Source: Crocinitomicaceae bacterium
GTDB taxonomy: Bacteria > Bacteroidota > Bacteroidia > Flavobacteriales_D > Crocinitomicaceae
Assembly: GCA_016709005.1 (NCBI GenBank)
Contig: JADJEU010000001.1
Location: forward strand, 310,001-374,000
DNA length: 64,000 bases
Direction: 5' to 3'
Below, piece after piece: positions 18,329 through 26,374 of this stretch (positions within the stretch are counted from its first letter, which is position 1; each line of letters starts with the position of its first letter). A model generated the notes under the pieces. That model was given only the letters and a program-made list of their open reading frames with translations, was not told where the DNA came from and did not search any database. A program made the translations under genes and the position numbers.

Positions 18329-19054
18329 ATGCGTATCCTGCTTTTGTCTCTGTTTAGTTTTTTTGTTGTGAGTTATTCTTACTCGCAGTCGCTCACTGTG
18401 AATGATTCAATCATTACTGTGAAAGGAAGAGCTATTGATACCAACGCTACCATTGGTTTTTATAACATCATGGTCGTTAACAAAACTGCAGGTAAAGGAA
18501 TCTTTGGAGATTATACTGGCAATTTTGAAATCTCAGTAAAAAAAGGAGATCTGATTGCCGTTTCTGTAGTCGGTTATCAAACTGTTTATTTCAGTTTTAA
18601 AGATCATGCCTACAAACCCGTTTACGACATTACAATTTATCTGAAGTTAAGGGAAGTTTCAAGCGATGTTGTTGAAGTAACTCCACTTAAAACCCTTGAA
18701 GAATTGCAAGAAGAAAGGGCGAGCATTGCTAAACGTGAAGTTCCAAAAGTTACTGTAGAAAATGCTTTTACCAGTCCGATTACAGCCTTGTACGTGGCCT
18801 TCAGCAAGCGTGAAAAAACTAAACGCCTGGTTGCAGACATGGAATATCAGGATCAGCAGGATGATATCGTCAGAGAAATTTTACGCATTTATGTTCACAA
18901 TGATATTATCAACTTGAATGAAGATGATTTTACAGAGTTCATTAATTTTCTGAATCTCAATGATGAGTTTTTGCGAACGGCGACTGACTACGAGCTTATT
19001 ACGTATATTAAGGCCAAGTACGAGCATTTTATCCGAATTAAGGAAGGCTATTAA
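18329..19054 (+). CDS. secreted carboxypeptidase-like regulatory-domain protein
   Basis: A 241-residue protein with a signal peptide (MRILLLSLFSFFVVSYSYSQ). A CarboxypepD_reg-like beta-sandwich spans about residues 25-110 (IITVKGRAIDTNATIGFYNI, VSVVGYQTVYFSF). A charged helical C-terminal part follows (KTLEELQEERASIAKREVPK). This combination is common in Bacteroidota as an exported protein of unknown function. It sits 78 bases from the mnmA start region, divergently. It is 60 bases ahead of the tandem YLYSE/EWGG gene array on the same strand and may be its first operon gene. The array proteins also have an N-terminal beta-sandwich, but this protein lacks their C-terminal domain. Confidence 0.8.
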   Translation: MRILLLSLFSFFVVSYSYSQSLTVNDSIITVKGRAIDTNATIGFYNIMVVNKTAGKGIFGDYTGNFEISVKKGDLIAVSVVGYQTVYFSFKDHAYKPVYDITIYLKLREVSSDVVEVTPLKTLEELQEERASIAKREVPKVTVENAFTSPITALYVAFSKREKTKRLVADMEYQDQQDDIVREILRIYVHNDIINLNEDDFTEFINFLNLNDEFLRTATDYELITYIKAKYEHFIRIKEGY

Positions 19055-19114
19055 CTGCTGATTCTGGAATTGAACCTTTCGGTTTCCAAAGTGTACAGAA
19101 AGAAAATACAATTC

Positions 19115-20098
19115 ATGAAAAAATTTAATTTGATTTCTGTTCTGATGTTCTTTGCCCTCTCGACTAGCTTTGGAAAGAGCATCGACCTTGCGGCGCTTCA
19201 AACGTATCGCATAAACAGCGAAGTGTTTTCAATTCATATTCCTAAAGGTCATTTTGTTTTAAAGGGACATATCTATGATCAGAATCGGACTAAAAATCTT
19301 ACTGGCGCTATAATTTCTAACCAGTCTCAAACAATTACAGATTCGTCAAAATTGAATGGAAGTTTTCAAATGCTTTTTCCTCTTTCAGACACTTTGATTT
19401 ACTGTTTCAAATCAGGATATAATGAAGTTGTTATTCCGTCACAATTCAAAGATCAGCATGTCATCGATGTTGATATCTACTTGAGTGATGCAATTCCATC
19501 AGTTTGTTTCAAACCTGTGATTTATGGTTATAACGCTCCGCATGAATTTTCGCTAAACTTAAATCCGCGTGGTAAGTTTACCTATACATATCCTGAATCT
19601 GGGAGTGGAATCTGGAATTTGCGAACAAATGAAGACGGGACTTTATTCAATCTCAACGATCAAAAAAATTACCCCTACATATTTTGGGAAGGCGATGCCA
19701 CGATTCATACAATTTATCAAAGTGAAAATACATTGGAGGGCTTTCTCATCAAAACAGATACCTGCATTTCATTTTTAGAAAATACGCTGATCGCTTATGG
19801 ATTGAATGAAAAAGAATCAACTGATTTTATTATTTTTTGGGGACCCAGAATGACTGAATCACCTTATGCTCTTGTGCAATTTTTAGTCAATGCAGATTAC
19901 GAAAAATATATTGCATCGTTGACCATCAATCCACAACCTGAAACCTTGCTTCGATTATATATGTACCTTGTTCCTTTGCAAACAGATGAAACTACATTGA
20001 ACGTCGTAACTCCGCAAATTGATCAAATTTCACGCAAGGGGTTTACTGTGATTGAATGGGGTGGATCTGTGCTTCAACCTGATCTAAAATTAAATTGA
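19115..20098 (+). CDS. secreted two-domain protein, YLYSE/EWGG array member 1
   Basis: A 327-residue protein starting MKKFNLISVLMFFALSTSFG, a clear signal peptide; an upstream frame start at 19070 would bury it. An N-terminal beta-sandwich similar to carboxypeptidase regulatory domains (HFVLKGHIYDQNR, GAIISNQSQTITD, SGYNEVVIPSQFKDQH) is followed from about residue 135 by the conserved C-terminal domain. In this member the domain opens with KPVIYGYNAPHE instead of KPVIYLYSE. It continues with KFTYTYPE, YPYIFWEG, FLENTL, GLNEKESTDFIIFWGPRM, LVQFLV, NPQPETLLRLYM and GFTVIEWGGSV. It is the most divergent of the five. I recall this C-terminal domain as widespread in Bacteroidota but without a known function. 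Next gene 4 bases away. Confidence 0.82.
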   Translation: MKKFNLISVLMFFALSTSFGKSIDLAALQTYRINSEVFSIHIPKGHFVLKGHIYDQNRTKNLTGAIISNQSQTITDSSKLNGSFQMLFPLSDTLIYCFKSGYNEVVIPSQFKDQHVIDVDIYLSDAIPSVCFKPVIYGYNAPHEFSLNLNPRGKFTYTYPESGSGIWNLRTNEDGTLFNLNDQKNYPYIFWEGDATIHTIYQSENTLEGFLIKTDTCISFLENTLIAYGLNEKESTDFIIFWGPRMTESPYALVQFLVNADYEKYIASLTINPQPETLLRLYMYLVPLQTDETTLNVVTPQIDQISRKGFTVIEWGGSVLQPDLKLN

Positions 20099-20102
20099 AC
20101 TT

Positions 20103-20965
20103 ATGAAAAATATACTTTCACTTTTAAGTGGTTTATTGATTATGAACAATTCTTTTTCTGAAGGTGGCCCGCAAGATATTGGTCAAAATTATTCTGTTGT
20201 ATCTGATGTTAAAGATGCGTCCTTGACAAAAGGAACCTTTGTGGTAGAAGGTGAAATCAGAATGTATTCAAGTGGTTTTCCGTTGCCTGATGCGTTTGTT
20301 GGAACAGCATTGGAGGCTGAAAGAACAAAGTCTGATTCGGTTGGCAGATTCAGGATAATCTGCAATACAAAAGAAGATAGGTAATTTATCTTTATTCAGA
20401 TAAGGATTTGACTGCCTCTGTAAAGCTTGATCCAAAAGGAGAATTTACGTTTACGTATCCAGAATACAATGCTGGTTGGAATGTTCAGGTGAATAAATTG
20501 GGTGGCATAACCGATCTGGCAACAAACAAAAATTATCCCTATTTATTTTGGGAGGCAAAAAGCAAAAATCTCTTTTATCAAACCAATCAGAATACACTTG
20601 CCGGCTTTGTTATTAATACAGATTCAACCATTCAATTTCTGGAAGAGCAACTAACAGCGCTCGGTTTGAATGAAACTGAGCAAACAGATTTTATTACTTT
20701 TTGGGGGCCCATTCTTCAAAAAGAACAATTTGCGTTGATTCAATTTTTAGTAGATAATGTTTATGAGTCTACCGTTGCAGGTCTGCAGATTAGTCCGCAA
20801 CCCGATGTCATGCGCAGAGTTTATATCCTTTGTTCACCATTGAAAGATTCAGCCATTGGACTTGATGTTGTTCCACAAGAATTTAAATCATTTGAACGTT
20901 TTGGTTTCACAGTTGTAGAATGGGGTGGAAGTGAAATTGATTTAACCAATTTAAAACCTCAATAA
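20103..20965 (+). pseudogene. YLYSE/EWGG array member 2, internal deletion with frameshift
   Basis: The first part (20103-20384) has a signal peptide and half of the beta-sandwich (NYSVVSDVKDASLTKGTFVV), and ends at TAG-TAA near 20382. The second part (frame through 20408-20965) begins VIYLYSDKDLTASVKLDPKG and carries the whole C-terminal domain to VVEWGGSEIDL. Aligning by eye to members 3-5, about 42 residues (the GYEEIVIWNY...-type block and the linker before KPVIYLYS) are missing at the junction around 20384. The two halves are also out of frame. This is not a homopolymer slip but a real loss of roughly 130 bases, so the gene is probably dead. The intact C-terminal half lacks a good start codon. 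Confidence 0.8.
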
Positions 20966-20966
20966 T

Positions 20967-21959
20967 ATGAAATTTGTTTTCCTTTTTTTGGCGATTTGTT
21001 CTGCAGGATTTCTTTTTGCCGGAGATCGCAAATCAATTCTCAGACAGAATTATCAGGTTGTTTCAGATGAATATAATTCAGAAGTTCCTACTGGCAAGTG
21101 TTTGGTAAAAGGACAAGTACTGGGACCAAACTATACCGCCGATGGAAAACAAATTCCGTTAAGTGGCGCAACGATTTCAACGCTTGACCGCAAGAAGACC
21201 TGCGTTGCAGACAATCAAGGGAATTACAAACTACTGCTCGATGCAACAGATACAACGGTGTATATGTTCATGGCGGGTTATGAAGAAATTGTGATTTGGA
21301 ATTACAATTTTCAAAGCAAACATGTTGTGACAATTAATTTCTATCCATATTTCGATCAGATTTATGAAGTTGATAAACCTGTGATCTATCTTTATTCTGA
21401 AAAAGAATTAAATGCTGAGGTAAAATTTGCCTGTAAAGGTGCGCTTACTTTTACGTATCCGGTTTACAATGAATCATGGAAAGTACAGGTAAATTCAATT
21501 GGTATAAAAGATGCTGAGACAGGTAAAGCCTATCCGTATTTGTTTTGGGAAGCCGAGACGAATGAACTTGATTTTAACTATGAAGAAGATGGAATTTCTG
21601 CAGCCATTATCAAGACTGATAGTGTGATTTCATATCTTGAAAATTCACTTGCTGCCATGGGATTGAATGCAACTGAGCAAACTGACTTTATTACTTTTTG
21701 GGCGCCACGAATGATACTGCATGAATTTGTGCTTGTACAATTTTTGACTGGATCTTTGTATGATGAAAAGATTTCTACCATGCAAATTACACCTAAACCT
21801 GATGCTCTGTTACGTGTATTTATGCTGTGGCAACCATTGCCGTCATCAAGCAATCCTATAAAAGTGATTCCGCAGAAATTTGAAAAATTTGATCGTAACG
21901 GATTTACAGTTGTAGAATGGGGCGGAACCAAATTACCATCCGTAGAATTAATACCTTAA
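20967..21959 (+). CDS. secreted two-domain protein, YLYSE/EWGG array member 3
   Basis: A 330-residue protein with a signal peptide (MKFVFLFLAICSAGFLFAG). The N-terminal beta-sandwich covers about residues 25-120 (QNYQVVSDEYNSEVPTGKCL, LSGATISTLDRKKT, MFMAGYEEIVIWNYNF). The C-terminal domain runs from KPVIYLYSEKELNAEV (about 137) to GFTVVEWGGTKL, through LTFTYPVYNESWKVQV, YPYLFWEAET, GLNATEQTDFITFWAPRM and VQFLTGS. It starts one base after member 2's stop, so translation is probably coupled. This is the clearest reference for the family. The W/Y/E-rich conserved positions (YLFWEA, FITFW, EWGG) could form a binding surface, but no catalytic motif is recognisable. Confidence 0.85.
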   Translation: MKFVFLFLAICSAGFLFAGDRKSILRQNYQVVSDEYNSEVPTGKCLVKGQVLGPNYTADGKQIPLSGATISTLDRKKTCVADNQGNYKLLLDATDTTVYMFMAGYEEIVIWNYNFQSKHVVTINFYPYFDQIYEVDKPVIYLYSEKELNAEVKFACKGALTFTYPVYNESWKVQVNSIGIKDAETGKAYPYLFWEAETNELDFNYEEDGISAAIIKTDSVISYLENSLAAMGLNATEQTDFITFWAPRMILHEFVLVQFLTGSLYDEKISTMQITPKPDALLRVFMLWQPLPSSSNPIKVIPQKFEKFDRNGFTVVEWGGTKLPSVELIP

Positions 21960-21963
21960 CATT

Positions 21964-22935
21964 ATGAAAAAGTTCCTGATCTTATTTACACTATTTTATT
22001 CTTTTGTTTCCAATGCGGAATCAATTATGCGTGATTATTATGTAGTCGTGTCGGATGTTTATGATGAAAACATTAAACCTGGTACATGCTTGTTAACTGG
22101 GAAGACAATTGATGTAAATGATAATAATATTGTTGGAGGTACTGTTTCTAATTTTGACAGATCCAGAGCAACAGTCTCAAAAGCAGATGGCTCTTATTCA
22201 CTTTTGTTAAGCACTCATGATACAGCAGTTTTTTTCTATCATGAAAACTACGGTGAAGTTGTGATCTGGAAATACAATTTTCAATCACAGCATCGTGTTG
22301 AAGTTAATTTTATTTCGATGGAGTATAGTGAGATTCCGGTAGTACAAGAGAAGCCAGTCATCTATCTTTATTCAGAAAATGAAATGGATGTAGATCTAAC
22401 TTTGAAACATTCAAACTTGACCTTTACGTATCCATCTTATTCACAAGGCTGGCATGTCAAAACAAATAGAGAAGGCGGAATTACAAATCATATGGATGGA
22501 AAAACTTTTCCTTATCTATTTTGGGAAGGTGAAACGGAAAATCTTGGGCTCAAAAATTACAATGGAGTAATTTCTGGAACAATTATTAATACAGATTCAA
22601 CAATTGCATTTCTAGAAAATACGCTCACAGCTATTGGCTTGAATGCTACAGAACAGACAGATTTTATTACGTATTGGGGACCTCGTTTGATTCAATCCCG
22701 ATTTGCGTTTGTACAATTTCTGATTGATGACGAAGTAGATCAATTGATAGCTGGATTAGATGTAAATCCCACACCAGAGAATCAACGCCGGGTCTACATG
22801 CTTTTTACACCGCTGGAAAAACCTCAGGTGCCATTTGAATTTGAGCCGCAAGTATTCTGTGATTTTTCAAGAACTGGATTCACAGTTGTTGAATGGGGAG
22901 GATCTCAATTATCTTTACGTACATTATTCCAATGA
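21964..22935 (+). CDS. secreted two-domain protein, YLYSE/EWGG array member 4
   Basis: A 323-residue protein with a signal peptide (MKKFLILFTLFYSFVSNAES). The N-terminal domain has DYYVVVSDVYDENIKPGTCL, GTVSNFDRSRATVSKADGSY and ENYGEVVIWKYNFQSQHRVE. The C-terminal domain has KPVIYLYSENEMDVDL, LTFTYPSYSQGWHVKT, FPYLFWEGET, GLNATEQTDFITYWGPRL, FVQFLIDD, NPTPENQRRVYMLF and GFTVVEWGGSQL. It begins 4 bases after member 3, and its stop codon overlaps the ATG of member 5 (ATGA at 22932-22935), which suggests translational coupling. Confidence 0.85.
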   Translation: MKKFLILFTLFYSFVSNAESIMRDYYVVVSDVYDENIKPGTCLLTGKTIDVNDNNIVGGTVSNFDRSRATVSKADGSYSLLLSTHDTAVFFYHENYGEVVIWKYNFQSQHRVEVNFISMEYSEIPVVQEKPVIYLYSENEMDVDLTLKHSNLTFTYPSYSQGWHVKTNREGGITNHMDGKTFPYLFWEGETENLGLKNYNGVISGTIINTDSTIAFLENTLTAIGLNATEQTDFITYWGPRLIQSRFAFVQFLIDDEVDQLIAGLDVNPTPENQRRVYMLFTPLEKPQVPFEFEPQVFCDFSRTGFTVVEWGGSQLSLRTLFQ

Positions 22936-23921
22936 GTATGAAAAATCTGCTTTTCATTTTTTTATCTTGTAACACCATGCTCTTGTTTGGTATGGAAAAA
23001 AGACCAAGTCTGCCTTTGTACACGATTGTTTCTGACAAAGAAGATCAAACCATAAAGAAGGGGTTTTGTATTGTTGAAGGATATGTTGTGGATCAGTCTG
23101 GCAAAAAAATTCAAGGCGCACTTGTGTCTACTGTTTCTCACAAACGTCAAACGCGCACTGATGGAAACGGATTTTATACTTTGAAATTGACGTATAAAGA
23201 TTCCAGCATTTATATGTTTCATGAAAAGTATGGTGAAATTGTAGTTCCAAATTATGATTTCAAATCACAGCATCGTGTGGTGATTCATTTTAATCCTGAA
23301 GATCCATCTGGTCCAAATCAAACGGTAAAAAAGCCTGTGATTTATTTATACAGTGCTGAGCCAACAAATGTGAGTGTAGTTTTAAATCATCCGGGAATGA
23401 CGTTTATGTATCCGGGGTATGAAAATGGTTGGAATATGGAAACATCTGATTCTGGAACATTAAAAGATATCTCTACTAAAAAAGAATACCCGTATTTGTT
23501 TTGGGAAGCAAAAACGAGCGGTTTAAAATATCAATCAAATTCAAACGAAGTAGATGGTTTTCTCATTGCTACTGATACGATTGTACCCTTTCTAGAAAAT
23601 GCTTTGAACCAACTTGGGCTAAATGCAAAAGAACAAACGGACTTCATTACTTTTTGGGCACCTCAGTTAATTGCGCAGCCTTTTGTTTTGATTCAGTTTT
23701 TAGTGGATGAAACGTATGAATCAGAGATTGCTCCAATTACAGTAAATCCGATACCAGACAGCCAGCGTCGTCTATTCATGTTGTACACACCGTTGAGTTC
23801 TATGGAAGAAGTTTCTTATACGATCTTGCCGCAGCAATTCGCTCCTTTTAATCGAAGCGGTTTAACTCTGATTGAGTGGGGTGGTGCGGAAATCGATCTG
23901 GAAATTGCTGAGGCTCATTAA
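22932..23921 (+). CDS. secreted two-domain protein, YLYSE/EWGG array member 5
   Basis: A 329-residue protein starting MSMKNLLFIFLSCNTMLLFG at the ATGA overlap with member 4. ATG 22938 is an equal alternative; a longer upstream frame would lie inside member 4. N-terminal domain: LYTIVSDKEDQTIKKGFCIV, GALVSTVSHKRQTRTDGNGF, FHEKYGEIVVPNYDFKSQHR. C-terminal domain: KPVIYLYSAEPTNVSV, MTFMYPGYENGWNMET, YPYLFWEAKT, GLNAKEQTDFITFWAPQL, LIQFLVDETYESEIA, NPIPDSQRRLFMLY and GLTLIEWGGAEI. It is the last intact array gene. A small gene and a strong terminator follow. Confidence 0.85.
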   Translation: MSMKNLLFIFLSCNTMLLFGMEKRPSLPLYTIVSDKEDQTIKKGFCIVEGYVVDQSGKKIQGALVSTVSHKRQTRTDGNGFYTLKLTYKDSSIYMFHEKYGEIVVPNYDFKSQHRVVIHFNPEDPSGPNQTVKKPVIYLYSAEPTNVSVVLNHPGMTFMYPGYENGWNMETSDSGTLKDISTKKEYPYLFWEAKTSGLKYQSNSNEVDGFLIATDTIVPFLENALNQLGLNAKEQTDFITFWAPQLIAQPFVLIQFLVDETYESEIAPITVNPIPDSQRRLFMLYTPLSSMEEVSYTILPQQFAPFNRSGLTLIEWGGAEIDLEIAEAH

Positions 23922-24065
23922 ATGCAGCTCTCAGAATTTTACCAAAATCTGTTAAAATCCGGCTATTTCAATGTTTTGCGGATTCGCAGCGATTTTTTTT
24001 TATTCCCATACAATAATCTGAAATCAAAGGCGTTTACTAAGAAAACAAAAACCTGTAGCTTGCCT

Positions 24066-24251
24066 ATGAATAAAATTTACTCGTCTGATTTTAAAACAAC
24101 ACCTAAAAACAAACCGGAAACGGATTCCAGAAATACACCGAGAACAGATGTCCTCAACAACATCTTGAATTTCTCTAAAGCTCTGGAAGTTTTAAAAACA
24201 AACATGCCTGCTAAAACAGGCTCAAGAAATGTTGAGATTGTGTTAAACTAA
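24066..24251 (+). CDS. small hypothetical basic protein
   Basis: A 61-residue protein starting MNKIYSSDFKTTPKNKPETD, polar and basic, with a helical middle (TDVLNNILNFSKALEVL). The frame is open from 23922, next to the stop of array member 5. However, the extra N-terminal 48 residues look like translated spacer, and ATG 24066 gives a product of the kind that occurs as small conserved proteins in this phylum. The gene ends 5 bases before a perfect terminator. No family is recognised; it may be cotranscribed with the array. Confidence 0.5.
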   Translation: MNKIYSSDFKTTPKNKPETDSRNTPRTDVLNNILNFSKALEVLKTNMPAKTGSRNVEIVLN

Positions 24252-24256
24252 AAAAG

Positions 24257-24287
24257 AAAAAGTCCCGGCAAAACCGGGACTTTTTAT
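24257..24287. terminator. bidirectional intrinsic terminator between convergent genes
   Basis: AAAAAGTCCCGG, loop CAAAA, CCGGGACTTTTT is a perfect 12-pair hairpin with an A tract on one side and a T tract on the other. It can end both the rightward array operon and the leftward caspase-like gene. Confidence 0.92.
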
Positions 24288-24303
24288 TTAGTATCCTTTA
24301 TAA

Positions 24304-25686
24304 TTATTTCATGAATTTATCATAGACTACATTCTGCGGATCGCACTCTGTGCAGAGCTGTGATTTTTTAAGCGTACCATTCACGGTGTGTGACATGACA
24401 TCACCCCAATCGGGGTAATCATCCGTTTTAAATTTGCTGATTTCTTCACGCAACGCTCCAATAAAGCTGGTGGTAAAAAAGCCACCGTTGTTCATTGTAC
24501 ACCAGGAATACTCGCCTTTGCTGGCTCCTGCTGCAATGATGTCTCCATCGGTTTGAAAAAACAATTGTTTTAATTTGTTTAAATCGGGATCAACGCTTGA
24601 TCTGGAATTCATAAAACTGGATCCCACCGATTTTGAAAATCCAACATCACTGTTACAGCAATCACCAAGCACAATATTTAAACGAGCACCTTTTTTTACC
24701 AGTTCATCAAATACTTGTTTCAGATTCATGGTTGCCGCATCATCCATAGGTTGATATTCGCTATAACGCATATCCAGCTGAGGATATTTTTCAGTCTGAT
24801 TGGAGTAGCGATAGCCGTGACCAGAGTACATGAAGGTTACCACATCATTTAATCCGGGTTTAAACCCAAGCATAAAATTCTCGACATTTTTTTTGGTGAA
24901 TTGTTTATCCGTGAAAAGTATTTTATTCATTTCCACACCCAGTACTTCAGAAATTCCGGTTACTTCACTCACCATGTTGTTAAGGTCTACCATCGTTGAC
25001 GTTCCGATGTCTGAAATTAAGGTGTTTGCTACTAATATCAAATGAATTTTTACGGGTTGGTTTCCGTAAATACTTGTATTGGTATTCTCAGTAGAACTTG
25101 TATTATTTGTTGAGTTATTTTCAGAAACCGATTCAGTTTCTGTTTCATTTGTAGTTTCTGTTTCTGTATAATTTTCTTCTGTTGAGTTGCTTCCCGCGCC
25201 CAGGAGAATGCTGTAATCATATTCATCTGTATAATAGAAGAACTTTAAGTATTCAGCGTTGAGCCAGGACATATCTACTTCCACAAAAGTAGGTTCAATG
25301 ATGTTATCGAATTGCTCAGCTTCAAGGTCGCTATCACTTATAATAAATGGACCTACAAAATCACCGGTTGTTTCATCTTTGTACCAGAATAAATGATCGG
25401 GGTCCCACGTATCATCTGTTTCGTTTTGGATAAATTCACTGGATGTTGCCACCATTGTAATCACATCACCAGACTCATCCACGATATATTGATACTCTGA
25501 ATGCACCACGTTGTATGATCCATCAGCGGCATAATAACCGGTGCGCATGTAAACATCTTCTTCAGAAAAGAAAACCATAAAACCAAAATATTCTGTTCCA
25601 CCAGCAGTCCAGCGAATGTCATAGAGATTTTGGGCAACAGAATTAAATCCAACAAGAAGGAGTAGGGCAACTAGGAATCTTTTCAT
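24304..25686 (-). CDS. secreted caspase-like (C14/metacaspase-type) protein
   Basis: A 460-residue protein with a signal peptide (MKRFLVALLLLVGFNSVAQ), starting at ATG 25686. Residues ~20-165 form a beta-rich, acidic N-terminal region. A linker of about 45 residues rich in T, E, N and S follows (TETETTNETETESVSENNS). The C-terminal ~240 residues form a caspase fold: VKIHLILVANTLISDIG starts the first strand, FMYSGHGYRYS holds the catalytic His, and LNIVLGDCCNSDVG the catalytic Cys. A conserved SMVDLN-like helix and AAGASKGEYSW follow. The His-Cys dyad is complete, so the protein may be an active cysteine protease outside the cytoplasm. Basic-residue specificity (metacaspase style) is likely from the DCCNS context but unproven. 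No toxin or partner gene is adjacent. Confidence 0.85.
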   Translation of the reverse strand: MKRFLVALLLLVGFNSVAQNLYDIRWTAGGTEYFGFMVFFSEEDVYMRTGYYAADGSYNVVHSEYQYIVDESGDVITMVATSSEFIQNETDDTWDPDHLFWYKDETTGDFVGPFIISDSDLEAEQFDNIIEPTFVEVDMSWLNAEYLKFFYYTDEYDYSILLGAGSNSTEENYTETETTNETETESVSENNSTNNTSSTENTNTSIYGNQPVKIHLILVANTLISDIGTSTMVDLNNMVSEVTGISEVLGVEMNKILFTDKQFTKKNVENFMLGFKPGLNDVVTFMYSGHGYRYSNQTEKYPQLDMRYSEYQPMDDAATMNLKQVFDELVKKGARLNIVLGDCCNSDVGFSKSVGSSFMNSRSSVDPDLNKLKQLFFQTDGDIIAAGASKGEYSWCTMNNGGFFTTSFIGALREEISKFKTDDYPDWGDVMSHTVNGTLKKSQLCTECDPQNVVYDKFMK

Positions 25687-25806
25687 ACAGGGAGTTAATA
25701 GGGTGATTGGGTGATGGAATAAATGTAATGAAATTTCAGGAATCAAAAATTAATCAGTTTGCAGGATCACTTGAATTTCAAAAAAAAAATAGACGTATAG
25801 GTAGTA

Positions 25807-26374
25807 CTACTTCGTCCCCGTATAAATGAAAGCAGGCGGTAAATTGATGGTCGTAAATGAGATTTTCATTTTAGGAAAACACATCTTGATCAGCTTTTTG
25901 GAAGTGAGTGAGTATTGATACTGCACATAGATTCCGCCGCATTTTAAGGCTTCGTATGATTTGATGAGAATTTTCTTTTTCGTCTGATCAGGAATAACGG
26001 CTAGCGGAAGTGAAGACAAAATTGCATCAACGTGTGAAACGCCGTGCTCTTTCAATATGACATCCAGTTGATCTGCGCTCTGGTTGAGTAAAATAACGCG
26101 TGGATCTTTGATTTTTTCAGTCAGTAATTTGAAGAAATTATCATTTAATTCAATCACAAATAGTTTAGCGTCAGGCAATGCGCGCTTCAACATTTCAATG
26201 GTGAATACACCTGTTCCTGGACCCAATTCTACAAGTACTTTGGCAGTTTTGAAATCAATTTTGTCACATTTTTTTGACCAAAAAGCGTGAACTTGGTGCA
26301 ACTGCGCCAACTTGTTTGCGCTCTTTAAAAAAGGTGCTTAAAAATTTTCGGCTATGCGCTTTTGGTTTATTCAC
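25807..26374 (-). CDS. SAM-dependent methyltransferase of the phospholipid/rRNA-dimethylase type, frameshifted as assembled
   Basis: Translation probably starts at GTG 26374 (NKPKAHSRKFLSTFFKERK), overlapping the end of the dihydroorotase-like gene by 8 bases. The frame reads KQVGAVAPSSRFLVKKM and hits TGA in a seven-A run near 26270-26276. The rest (CDKIDFKTAKVLVELGPGTG) is one frame away and open to 25807. Removing one A, or restoring a lost TG pair (KKMCDKIDF), repairs it. VGAVAPSS and the motif I VELGPGTGVFTIEML are typical of Bacteroidota phospholipid N-methyltransferase-like proteins; AILSSLPLAVIP is motif IV. The repaired protein is about 188 residues. The substrate cannot be named from sequence alone. 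Confidence 0.82.

Noticed and set aside
20384..20408. Reading array member 2 as two separate genes
   Set aside because: The second half has no natural start codon and begins in the middle of a conserved block. Its match to its neighbours is continuous once the deletion is allowed.
23922..24065. Longer start (109 residues) for the small gene at 24066
   Set aside because: The extra part is rich in Phe/Lys and has no natural protein character. It is open by chance.
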